The notes below the pieces were generated by a model. The model saw only the letters and a list, made by a program, of their open reading frames with translations, had not been told where the DNA came from and made no database searches. From assembly GCF_036669915.1 (NCBI RefSeq), contig NC_089324.1, positions 17,302,631-17,366,630 of the forward strand: 64,000 nucleotides of DNA. Reading direction: 5' to 3'. Positions 27,401 through 37,700 of the stretch are shown one piece after another; the stretch's first letter is position 1, and each line of letters starts with the position of its first letter. The stretch comes from Pocillopora verrucosa. Its lineage: Eukaryota > Cnidaria > Anthozoa > Scleractinia > Pocilloporidae. The position numbers were made by a program, and so were the translations under genes.

Positions 27401-30400
27401 GTTGTTAGGTATATTGAACAGCAGCGTATGGATTTGTTACCCAGTGGCTTTCAATTGAATGGTCACGCACCTGGGTGTCATCTTCACATTTAGCCCTTTA
27501 AACCCTTCACATCCTGACATCAGTATGCGTATTCTCCGTACTGTTCTTAATAGATTTCCTAAGGTGCTGAAAAGGAAAATTTGTTCAGTAATCAAGACTT
27601 TTTATTAGAAGATGATCATTTCCCTTATTCTTGTGACCGTGGTGAGTTATTCAGAGATGATATTGTAAGGAGAAATTAGATGTTAGTCACTCTTCGGGGT
27701 CAAAGGTTAAAAGTTAACCACCTTTAACAAAAGGAACCTGAAAGCCCTGCTCAATAGCCATTATTCGATTGGTCAAACTCTAAGGTCTTATATACTGACA
27801 TTAGAACTGAAATCACATTATGCTAGTTTGTTTGTGGATGTTTTGTTCTGTTCTAATATAAATTTACCTTCCAACTATAGATACTGAATCAATTGCTTCT
27901 CTACAACCAAATTATGCCTTTTTGGTCACAAAGAAGTTACGGCAGCGAGGGATAAGCTTAATTGTGGGATCTTCCAGTTCAGGTGAGAATAAAGCACAGT
28001 GTTTTAATTTAACGAAAGTGAAATATTGTATATAATAATGTAATATCCGAGAATTTTACCAAATAATTTCCTTTTCGACATTTTTCTTGATAGTAAAATT
28101 TCAGTTTTCAATTTTAAGTATTTCTCAAAACTGAATCCATTTGAATTAGGCAATTAGCTTGGATAGTTAAGGAAGCTATTTCAATCTTAATTAATAACTG
28201 ACCCTCCTTAGACTAGCTATAGCTATTTGCGGGTCAGCCAATCTAATACTGAACATCTGAAAAATTGAATAAATATTATTAAGTGTGAGGTGTTTCTGAG
28301 CAACGACTCGTCATATATGTGTTAAGTGTTTACTTGCAGACAAATAATTTAATTATGTTATGCAGTGTGGTGACAATTACTTCTCGAAAGTACATTGTAT
28401 CTCCAACTGGACTTAACTACAATCAAATAACTATATTTTGTTACGAAAAAGCTGGACTTTTTATTCATGTAGTTCTCTGGATACCTGTGCGCACTGTAAT
28501 CTAGTAAACTCATTGTGTGTCACTGGGTATTCAGAATAGATTTCTAACTGTATATTTCTTTACATTCTATCCACAGAAGATGAAAACGATGACGATAAAG
28601 GTAAATTAATTAAATTCTTACGCGCGTGATTCTAATTTGGAGATAATGAAATTATATTTTTAATTAATTGTTCTTTTCTTACAGATATGGGACCTCCTTC
28701 AAGGCTGTCACGAAGGTTCGGAAACGTAATTGATTTTGCAGGTTTATATAACGAGGCTATCTATCAACATATTGCTACGAATTTTACCCTCATATGCTGC
28801 AAAAATTGTATCGTTACGAATGAGGAGAACGTAACAACTTTAAAACGCAATTTGTTCCTTTTTACAGACGTCTGGACAAAGAATTCTTACAATTTGAAAG
28901 CGAAGGGACAGAACAGGGTACCCAAACTTCTTGTGTTTATCTCCTGGTTTATCATTAAGCAGTTCTTCGGAAAAAGGTCGATCTTCCTCTCTTGGATCGA
29001 CATCTTTTTCAGCTATTTGGTTTTTAAAAGTTATTGTTGTTTTGTTTACTTCTTTAGAGATTCGACCGTATTCTGCATTTGTCCCAAGAAAACAAGTTGG
29101 AATCACCTTAAGTAGAGAGTTAGTGTCGTCATTCGATATTGTTCAATTGATAGTTACTTAAAGTGTTTTAAGAGTGAAACGTCACTCACATATTTTATTC
29201 CCTGTCATTGTATGGTGGAAACATAGGACGGCTGAATATTCCCTGTCGCAACCTATATGAAGCGTGGGAAATTCCATCTTCTACATAGTCTCGCCCTCAG
29301 AACGGAAAAATCCTTTAAGAGCCTTCTATAACGGCTGTTCGCAAAATTCAAAGGAGAGTTTCCCTACATCTGCTTAATTTGGGTGGGGTTTGCATTTCCG
29401 TTTTTGTTGATCGTTTTATACAGTAGTGTGAATTCCTTTTTAGGGTTCAAAACTTTGTTCCTCGCACGTCCACAAGAAACGAACTACTCCTAGACTACTC
29501 GTCGCCTTCTGACAAGCCTTCGCCGATGATTCGCTCAAACACGCTCACTACTTTTGAAAAGTGGGGAGACTGGAGGTTAGTTTTACAAGATCACGTGAAA
29601 ATCATGTATACTTCCCGTCAAAATCACGTGCCATATTGGTCTGTCTACATCTCGTGTTTTGTGATTTATGTTTTACAGTTCAACAGAGAATGCTCCACCC
29701 ATCAATCAACGTCGAACTCTTCAGCTGAGCAAAGACAGTTCAGCAGGATTTGGTTTCACTCTGCAGGTATCTAAAAGTGGAGGGGAACCTGGGACAGAAG
29801 GGAGGTCTTGAACATGCGTACTCGTCGTGCGGTTTTTCAGTGATATTAACTTCACATGGACATCCATCGCGGGTAGTTTTTCCGCGCCCCCCCCCCCCCC
29901 AAAAAAAAAAAACAAGGGCTTAAAAATTCACGCAGCACTAGGTTTAGTATAAAACTTACACGCATCTTAATAGGAAGCAGACTCGTATGTACGCAGTGCG
30001 AACCATTATTTTTTTCGTCCATAGACGTACGGAATTGTCCAGCAATCAGGTGAAGTGGAGTACATGACTTTTGTTCTCAGTGTAGAGGAAGATGGACCAG
30101 CCTACATGGCAGGACTCAGACCAGGTGAGCCAATATGACACATGCTTTTTACTCTACATTCTCCCTGAGCACATTTTGATATACAAATCCAGGGCTTCAG
30201 TCACAGTGCGAAGTAAAGCAAAACAAAAAAAAGCCTAAAAACCCTTGCAATCCTAGATTAATAACGTAAAACTCAGCTGAAAATAGCTCTCTTAGTCGCT
30301 TTTTTAATGCCTCCCTTTCTTTCTTCTTTCCCGTTCACCTGTTTGAACTTGTTTCATTTTTTTTTTACTGATTGACAGGAGATCTCATTCTGGAAGTTGA

Positions 30401-32679
30401 TGGTGAAAGCGTGGAGAAGGTGGACCACAAGGAAGTGGTGGCACGTATTCACCAAGCTTCTAAATCAGTCAGGTAGTGACACGTGTAGTGTGCGTGATTC
30501 GCGTGTGCAGTGTGGTAAACGCGACCAGTACGATAGATTGACGTGCAAACACTCTCTACGTAATCAATACATTGTTCAGAAGATAGACGCTATAGTCGCT
30601 GAGATGGTCAGCTGGGGGAGACTTTCTTAAGGTGGTACTCAGTGTTATCACAACAAACGTGTATTGAAAGTGTATCTAAAAACCCGGCGAGGATAGACGA
30701 GGATAAACACCAAAGAGTGGATGGCTTATATAAAGATTCTCCATGACTCGCTTTGACGAAGGAAGTTCTTAGAAATTAATTAATTTCCTGTTGTCTTGAA
30801 CTAAATTTTTTAGATTGGTGGCAGTATTTGTAGATGCTCTTCGAAGAATGAAGATGAATACCAGACTAAAATTACTCCAGGTTTGTACCTATTACACTCT
30901 CAGTTAACCTTCGTCTTTATTTGTACCCTTTTGAAAAATATTTTTCGTTTTATCTCTCTATCTTTCGCTTTCATGACCCTTCCGCCACAAGATCATCGCA
31001 ATTTATTTTTGTCAAAGCTTCCTTCACCGTTCTTTCCTTTCCTTCTTCTTAGCGTTGTTTGCCCTAATTTTGGTTTGGTAGACATCAATCCCTATTAGGA
31101 GGAGCACGGGCCGTCTAATTGCAAAGAATGATGCCATGAAAGATTTGGAGAAAAAGATTTCATCACCAACAGTAGTTATGAAAACACGTTCATGTACTGA
31201 CCTTCCAAACGTTATTCCAAGTCAAAGAAATGTTGAACAATAAAACTTAAAAATTCCCCACCCTCCCCTTCCTTGGATATTCTCCCTACGTGTTTGACCT
31301 TCCCGCTTATTGAAGGATCTTCTTATATTCGAAACAGGCTGAACTGGCAGACAAGGAACTCTTATTCCAAGAATTGTGTAAGAGAGAAGATGAAATACTC
31401 CAAGGTTTGTATTGACAAGGAAGTAGTCTCTCCTTACGTGCGTGGTCGATATGATATCAAGTGAACAGGTGTTAAGAATAAAGAAAAACATAAACTAGAG
31501 AATATCAATTGATTACGGGAAAAATTCTCAGAACTTACATCAAATGAAGTGTATGGAAGACAGTTAGGAGAATAACTATTAAGGTACTAGGAAAAATACG
31601 TATAGGAAAGTAAAGAGAGAATCAGCCGAGGAGACTGAGACCAACAGATAGGCCCCTCTCCTAGAAGACTCGAGAGCCATTTTTAGCTCACTTTTGCCCC
31701 TCTCTTAGAAGACTCGATAGCCATTTTTTAGCTCACTTTTTGAAGAAGAAAATCTGGCGGGGTTGTAAAAAAGGCCTTTTTTATAATTTTATTATTACCG
31801 AGTGTAGTCAAACTCACTGTTTTCACTCACAACTCATTGCTGGTTATTTTTGCCTCAACAGGAAAGGGAATTTCCTCCTCAGATATGTCTTCACTGGATC
31901 TACCTCGAGAGAGAACGAATTCTTTTCTGTATACCCAAGAATTAACCAGTACTTTCAGTAAACAATCGCCAAATGTTCACGACAGCGTTTTACAATATCG
32001 CCAAGCTTTACACGACAAAGAGGCTCGTCGAAGTTCTTTGCCAGATGGAGTTGAGCTTGGAAAACAGCGAATTACTGCGACCACTGGTTCTGAAATGTTA
32101 AAAAAGTTTTCCTCTCCAGATCTAAGCGCGCAGCGGCGCAAACCAATCAGTGCTAAACTGATAAAAAGTTTCCGCAAGAAAAAGCCGTCAGTGGAAAGTT
32201 TTAAGTCATACTTGGAACTCGATTTGGACGCTGAGAATCCTGGGAAAGAGGAGGAAACTGGAAGTGATACACCTGGTCCCGATGTTTTTGAGCCAGCGTT
32301 GACCACCGCTGAAGCGACAGCTACGGCAGTGTTAGACGAACCCAGGACTTTAGAACGAGAAGCTCCAGTGACAAGCAATTTTACTCCTTTAGAAGAAAAT
32401 CCAAAGCTAAGTTCTCTTATACGAAGCAACAGTGAGCAGAACAGTTCTACCCTCTACAAGGAGTTTTCGGAAAATCCTGATGTGTCAAACCAAGATCGAA
32501 TTGCACCAGGAATAGCCCAGATGAAGAAACGGTTTGAAAAATCCTCGTCGTCAAAAACGTTACCGACAAAGTCTCCCAAGCCAGCGCAGGACGAACGGAA
32601 TGGAAACACTCTTGGCTCTAATGCTCTCCGAATGGCGGAATTTCATGAACTCAACCAGAGACAAACTCCTTCCTCCTAA
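19031..32679 (+). CDS. PH-PDZ-coiled-coil scaffold, TAMALIN/CYTIP-like, 24 exons
   Basis: I chained 24 coding exons with GT/AG ends and matching phases into 3246 nt (1081 residues): 19031-19075, 20385-20435, 20589-20636, 20866-20925, 21011-21079, 21200-21271, 21608-21738, 22672-22717, 22923-22938, 24844-24910, 25278-25318, 25606-25673, 26177-26258, 26437-27363, 27881-27982, 28577-28600, 28685-28715, 29444-29575, 29679-29766, 30025-30124, 30379-30472, 30814-30880, 31338-31404, 31862-32679. Residues ~33-168 look like a PH domain: WGYL at the start, TFWVDLCGSTLRLY as the third strand, and MYRWISKIEEAI as the closing helix. A coiled coil (~235-262), an SH3-like stretch (~278-312) and a Ser/Pro-rich linker follow. 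Residues ~680-766 are a PDZ domain with loop AGFGFTLQ, then a coiled coil (RRMKMNTRLKLLQAELADKE) and a tail with basic SFRKKK. PDZ plus this coiled coil matches TAMALIN/CYTIP, which bind the Arf exchange factors GRP1/cytohesin. The PH part is not in the vertebrate proteins. Function is inferred. Confidence 0.85.
21450..21475. repeat. (CA)n microsatellite in intron 6
   Basis: About 13 CA dinucleotide units after gcgcgc, inside the intron between exons 6 and 7 of the PH-PDZ gene. Confidence 0.95.
21805..21905 (+). repeat. MITE-like dispersed repeat, family B (partial)
   Basis: Carries the family-B order: taacatcagcatgtatattc, tctatactgt, catttcccaaggtgctgaca, gagaatttgttta, atcaagagttcctttag. 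The right half is missing. It lies in intron 7 of the PH-PDZ gene. Confidence 0.6.
23999..24171 (+). repeat. MITE-like dispersed repeat, family A (well preserved)
   Basis: The left end accctttcactcccaagatc and right end ctcatgggagttaaaggtt are inverted repeats. The interior includes gagaatttagtattggatcc and attgtaaggagaaattctg. About 172 bp with no coding potential. It sits in the intron just before the alternative terminal exon at 24242. Confidence 0.75.
24242..24466 (+). CDS. Alternative terminal exon of the PH-PDZ gene
   Basis: A strong acceptor (a branch-like actaat, a run of T, then cttgaaag) precedes 24242. The exon reads in phase 0 for 74 residues (starts NEMKTHSYLSSSDN) and ends at TAA 24464-24466. 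An AATAAA signal lies at 24517-24522, 51 bases after the stop. The upstream exon 8 ends in phase 0, so splicing 8 to here is in frame and would give a ~248-residue protein with only the PH domain. The next gene exon (24844) needs phase 1, so this exon cannot be an ordinary internal one. Seen in sequence, but transcription is not proven. Confidence 0.5.
   Translation, partial: NEMKTHSYLSSSDNIEMLPDDVKICSETSEASPQLDIICNNSVINQNITCNLHTKLWKSVLNDSTYPLSCNQVH
24517..24522 (+). terminator. Candidate poly(A) signal AATAAA for the short PH-only transcript
   Basis: The canonical hexamer lies 51 bases downstream of the TAA that closes the alternative terminal exon. Confidence 0.45.
27485..27715 (+). repeat. 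MITE-like dispersed repeat, family B
   Basis: Nearly full length: left cctgacatcagtatgcgtat, then ctaaggtgctgaaaaggaaa, then gatgatcatttcccttattc, ending attgtaaggagaaattag ... ggggtcaaaggttaa. It lies in the intron after the long exon 14 of the PH-PDZ gene. An open frame that runs through exon 14 stops before it at 27458, as expected for intron read-through. Confidence 0.65.
28868..28917 (+). CDS. Possible 50-nt alternative exon of the PH-PDZ gene
   Basis: A good acceptor (tttgttcctttttacag) and a weak donor (gaacagg|gtaccc) bound 50 nt reading RLDKEFLQFESEGTEQ in frame with exon 17. Adding it shifts the frame, unless the next exon starts at 29494 (after cctcctag style acceptor actcctag) instead of 29444. 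That difference is also exactly 50 nt. The two 50-nt blocks could therefore be mutually exclusive, or this exon is a false positive. Confidence 0.3.
29884..29912. repeat. Poly-C/poly-A homopolymer junction
   Basis: About 16 C followed by about 12 A inside the intron that splits the PDZ domain. It is prone to assembly error and length change. Confidence 0.8.
31500..31605 (-). repeat. MITE-like dispersed repeat, family A (fragment, reverse)
   Basis: The text atatcaattgatta ... aaattctcagaact ... tgtatggaagacagttagga matches the reverse reading of family A (compare 5990-6130). Located in the last intron of the PH-PDZ gene. Confidence 0.45.
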
Positions 32680-33584
32680 CGACAGGAAAAGTAACTTGAA
32701 ATAGAGACGAGAGATGAATTAAGGCATAGTTATCACGTGTCTTTGTGCACCTCCCCCTGATAAGTCTTAAGTCAGAATGATGTTATTGAGCAAACAATTT
32801 GATCCCTGAGGAAGGTGGATTTGGGTGCATCAAAATTCTTTATGTTCACACATGAGGAACGTATCGTGAGATTAAAAAGCCCTGCGAGCATCAAGGTGCC
32901 TAACCCACTCTATCTCTCCCCGCTCCGCTCTTCTACGCAGAAGGTTCGGCGGGTGGGCGTTGCAAGGCCAATTAGCCGCTTTACACAAAGAGCGAAGGCT
33001 CGTGTTGGAACGCAAGTGTACGCAAACTGAAAGTCGCCGGAATAGTTACTGTAGTATCTACAATTTGCGTGAAGCCTCAGGGCTAGATGAGAACCCTAAG
33101 CAATTAACAAATGTATGGAGAATTACAATTTTTTTAATTAAGTACCGTACTCAGAGAACTTGCAAATGCAACGGAATAACAATTTCCTTACAGCAATAGG
33201 GAAAGCTTTGAATTGATTCACCTACAAGTTAGTAGTCTCCTCGGAATGACAGGTTTTGTGATAAAAATAATTAAAGAATGGATGATTTGAAATTTGATAT
33301 TGTTCTCATGAGAAATGTTAAAAACTTGCCATCGGGATTCATGTTCTCGTAACTGAAAAAAAAAAAGTTGCCAATTCACTTTGTTGTTTTGCAAAGTAAG
33401 GCAAAGAATTGTTTACGGTTTATGATGCAAATGCACTGCTATTGTTCTTCTCGTCAAAGTTTTCTTTTATTTCCCTATTTCCTCGTTTCTGTTCCGTCGT
33501 ACTTTCCAACCCAGATCAACAGAGATTCAAAAGGCAAACTAGGTTTGTGAAGGAAATGTGGACTAGGCGAGACAAAAGATTTGA

Positions 33585-33800
33585 TCCTTTCACCCCTAAG
33601 AGTGTGTAACATCTAATTTTTCCATACAATATCTCTTCTGCAACACTCGTTATGGTCGCCAGAATATAGGAAATGGTCACCAACTAAAGAAGCGCTTGAT
33701 TGTTAAACAAATTCTCCTTATCAGCACCTTAAGAAATGTATGATAAACAGTATGGAGAATATGCATACTGATACTAGGGTGTAATGGGTTAATGAGCAGA
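33585..33800 (-). repeat. MITE-like dispersed repeat, family B (reverse copy)
   Basis: Contains gaaatggtcaccaactaaag, cttgattgttaaacaaattc, tccttatcagcacctta, cagtatggagaatatgcata and ends tgtaatgggttaa. This is the reverse complement of the family-B order at 27.5 and 37.6 kb. The left edge cctttcacccctaa pairs with the right edge. Confidence 0.65.
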
Positions 33801-34187
33801 GGAACTTGTTAGCACGTGCGTTTAGAAACTTTGTACATTTCGATACCGTTCACCGGTCAAACACTTGCAAAATCAAATTCTGAATAGCCTAACATTTCTG
33901 GCGCCATTGGAGATGGTAAATATCGCGTCGTTTGCGAAATTTTTAATGGAAGTTAAGTTCGAATATTGTTTGATCGACGTTCTCCTTGGCATCGTCGGCG
34001 AGAGGGGCTCGTCAATACTCAATGTTTCAATTTTTTTTTATTCTGAAATATTCAAAATATTTTTTCATAACAGTCAATGTGTACACCCCTTTAGTTTACA
34101 AATTTATGGCTCATTTAACTGAAAACATTCTACGTTTTATAGTGGTGTGTCAAAAGCTTATTCGACGACTGAAAATGTCGTAGAGTC

Positions 34188-34193
34188 AATAAA
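34188..34193 (+). terminator. Candidate poly(A) signal of the PH-PDZ gene
   Basis: AATAAA on plus, about 1.5 kb after the stop at 32679, which implies a long 3' untranslated region. A nearer unrecognised signal is possible. Confidence 0.3.
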
Positions 34194-34257
34194 ATTCTAA
34201 ACCTCTTTAGCTCTCCCAACCCCATTTGCGTTCTATATCAATGGGTAGTCGACTGAA

Positions 34258-34263
34258 TTTATT
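34258..34263 (-). terminator. Candidate poly(A) signal of long hyccin transcript
   Basis: TTTATT on plus is AATAAA on minus, about 65 bases after the stop at 34327. The spacing is typical and supports 34327-34700 as a genuine last exon. Confidence 0.5.
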
Positions 34264-34326
34264 TAATTTTACAAAGAAAGAATCTTCTTAAAAACAAGGA
34301 CAACGACAAATCGGTTTATCCGAACA

Positions 34327-34700
34327 TCAAAATTGGTGGTCGAAAATATTCGATTCGCTAGGGCTAGTCGCCAAGACTTCGGCACCATCGGGTTTTTCCG
34401 AAGGAACATTGATTTCCGACGATACGGCTCGTAGTGATTCGGAAAAACTCGTTCCGTCTATTTGTTGAAGTTCAATATGTTCTTTTGTAGACTTGAATCC
34501 CGGGAGTTTCAAGTAGCCAAGACTGTGGGCTTTCTTATGTGACTTTGTCGTCTGCGATGCAGACTGGTCTGAGGAAGAACCCCCTTTACTTGAATCATTT
34601 CCTTCGGCGTCAACTCCTTCGTTTCCTTTCAGAACTACAGCACCATCGCACTTTGTTACGCTCAATCCACTAGTTGACAGAGCCAAAATATTTCCAATCA
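34327..34700 (-). CDS. Probable alternative last exon of hyccin
   Basis: The acceptor ttgttttag precedes 34700. The exon reads 124 codons to the stop at 34327, with a Ser/Lys-rich sequence (KAHSLGYLKLPGFK near the middle). It needs one base from upstream. An internal donor CCAG|GTATAT at 36962 in hyccin exon 10 supplies exactly that phase. If the donor is ignored, hyccin ends at 36817 instead. It could also belong to a separate small minus-strand gene, but no other upstream exon was found. Confidence 0.55.
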
Positions 34701-37700
34701 CTAAAACAAAGAAACAGTAGAGATAACTGATTTAACAAAAGATGGACAGTTTTAAATCTTACCCCGAGTAACACATAGCCACTTCTGTTTGGGGCACTAT
34801 AGATATAAGCCAAATAGTAAGTAAATTGTAAGGCGTTGAAAACTAGAGTGCTGGCAGTCTGTCTTTTTCAAGATAAAGAGTAACTTTTCGTGAGAAAAGG
34901 TTCGATCCGGCCCATTCCTGTTCAAATGCCTAGGCCCTCAGGAGAACCTAATAGCAAAAAAATTGCAAAGCTCACCAATCATTCACAGGTCAAGTTCAGG
35001 AAGGAAAGGTTTCCACTTTTAACTTATTAATTATTGAAGAGATTAAAGCTTTGGTCATTTAAAGATTTAAAACTACTCTTGACAAGCTAATTCTGAAGAC
35101 CACAGTGAACGTTGGGGTTATGAATTTTCGAGAATTCAACTTACATTCTTCAGGAACTTTCCAATTACCTTTCAAATTTCAGACATGTTTTCATTCTGAG
35201 TAACACTTTCTATTGCAAGGGGAAATTTTGAAAGAACAAGGAAATGGATGAAAGTACAAATCCAGCGACCGCTAACCATATCACTTCTTATGACTACACT
35301 AGTTGCCACCATTAACTTTGCTTATTAACTTGCACCTGATTGGTTTAAAATGAGCGCCTTACCTCGGATTGGCGGAGAAAACTACACTTCCTACCTCCTA
35401 CGTTGCACGTAGTCTACACAAGCTTAATTCCTAGGGTAGGCTTCTTTATCGAGTTTTGTTCCTTTAAGCTTTCTGAGGCACAACTTTCAGCGCTTAATAT
35501 AATAAAGCCAGCTTAAAGCCTTTCACTCTTTGCATTTATTTTATCAGATAAATATTACTCTGACATGTAACATTGATTCAATACAGACAGGTTGCATATT
35601 TCATTAATTTATTTGCATAACAGAGAATAACAGGACGCTTTACACAAAGCATTGACACATTCTAAAGACAACTCACATTGACAGCGATTTTAAGTCTAGG
35701 TTTCATTCACCCTGAGAAGAGAGGCAATAGCTACAATTAACAGTTTATTAGAATGACATTTATCTTGGCTTTTTCATAATTAACAATTAGATTACAAGCT
35801 TGAGATGTAAGATCACTGATAGTGTCTGAGTCACTGCGAACCTACCCCTCCCCTAACCCAAAAAAAACAGTCAATTGATAACAAGTTAGGGTTAATGCTG
35901 ACTTAGGGGAGGGGTAGGTGAGCAGTTGGTCAGATACTGACTTAAATCCAAGATTTCTGTCATGACATAGTCAATAACAGCAACCTCTAAATCAACTGTC
36001 ATGCATAGAAACCAAGGGGGCATAATTTTTTTGTTTTTGGTATAAATCTACTAGTAGTTGAAAATTTTGCAACAAGGCAAGCTCCTGTTTTTATTTTGTT
36101 TTGTAAGACTACTTGCTTTACTTGCTGTCTATCAAGGAATAGGTAGGGAGAAGCATAACCAATCAGATTGCAGCATTTGTGTAATAAGACACCATTAGAT
36201 TTAAACAAATACAAAGTAAATTAAAATTAATGCCAGATTCTATAACATTTACCCTTCACCGCATGTATCTACATATGATGATATTAAGAAACTAATAGCA
36301 CCTATTTTCAGCAGCTTTCTATAAAGCTTAATCATTATTGCTCAAAGCATTTAAAATCTAAATTGCATGGATACCAGAGTTCAACCTCACTAGATACCAC
36401 AAAAATAAACTAATTTTTCATTGTACTTTATATTTATTTATAAATATATATTTGCCCCTACCATTCTCACACTGCATTACAAACACATTTTATTTGCAAA
36501 AATCACATATAAATGCTAACTTGTTTAAATTATTAAATATTATTATCACTGAATTGCAGTTTATCAGATTTATTTGAAGCAGTTACCATTGACTTGTGCA
36601 CTTAATCAAAATAAATATTTTTATTTTATCGTTAAGTTTCAACCTTGAATTGAAACACAAATACCTCAAAACTGTATCATCAGATATAGGTACCAAAAAA
36701 ATATACATCGCCTTGGCAATTTAACACTTAGACTGTGTTTCACGAGAACATATTTCATTTTAAAGGAAAAGAATGGCCTATTTAAACTATTTGTACTAGG
36801 CTAAATAACCACTTAATCAAAGCCAAGTGTTAAGATACTTGACACTGGAATTATCAACTGAATCAACAGTATCAGTATACACATCACTTATGTTATCACC
36901 CTCATCACCACCAATAGTTTCCAGACAAGACTCATAAGATTCCCCATCAGAGCAATATATACCTGGTGCCTCCATTATAGAGCTACTGACTGATGGTACA
37001 GTCTTACTACTGATAGCTTGGGTGTCCTGTGTGTCTGTCAGGTACATCTCCAACCCTAGGGGACCATCACTGGGAAGGCCTCCTGTTTGTTCCAATGAAT
37101 GTTTGATGGCATTAGTGAGCTAAAAACAAGTAAATACAAAAACAGAGAGAGAAAATACTTATTTGATGTAAGGGTTGATGAAGATTAATGAATTTTCAGG
37201 TACAAAAAAGGTCAGAGTATAATGCATGCACAAAATTGCAGAAATTCCAGATATAAAAAATCCTTACCATATGAGCTGGGGCAAACAAGCTGTGAGCAGC
37301 ACGCCAGTGAAGATCTTCAAGAGCTTTGGTGGCCAGAGTTCTTTGGCCATTGTACCTGTACATTACATCATTAAAACTATTGATATGCATTGAGAAATGT
37401 TCACACATAAGCATTTCCAGATCTTTGACAGCCCAAAAGAGTACAAGGTATTAATTGCCTATGCATAGCATGATAAAATTATATAAGTGTAGGGATTCAA
37501 ATTCTTGCAAGGTTTAAATTTATTTTTAAAAATCAGTTTTTTTATTATTATTTCCCTTTACCTTAATGCTGGAATTAACCATAGCACCACCATTTAAAAA
37601 TACAGTTCTTCATGTACATTTTGACATAATTATATTTATACACCCTAGCATCAGTATGCATATTCTCCATACTGTTCTCTATACATTTCCCAAGGTGCTA

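Larger units (their letters stand above)
32680..34326. other. 3' region between convergent genes
   Basis: Probable 3' untranslated sequence of the PH-PDZ gene on plus, then a family-B element in reverse (33585-33800). A plus-strand AATAAA lies at 34188-34193 and a minus-strand AATAAA (TTTATT on plus) at 34258-34263. No coding exon is supported here. Confidence 0.45.

Noticed and set aside
27364..27458. Downstream extension of the same frame to a stop at 27458
   Set aside because: A donor (CTG|GTAGGT) at 27363 fits the phase of the next exon. The rest reads as intron sequence.
28687..29115. 142-codon plus-strand frame
   Set aside because: It begins in real exon 17 and then runs through intron in the wrong frame.
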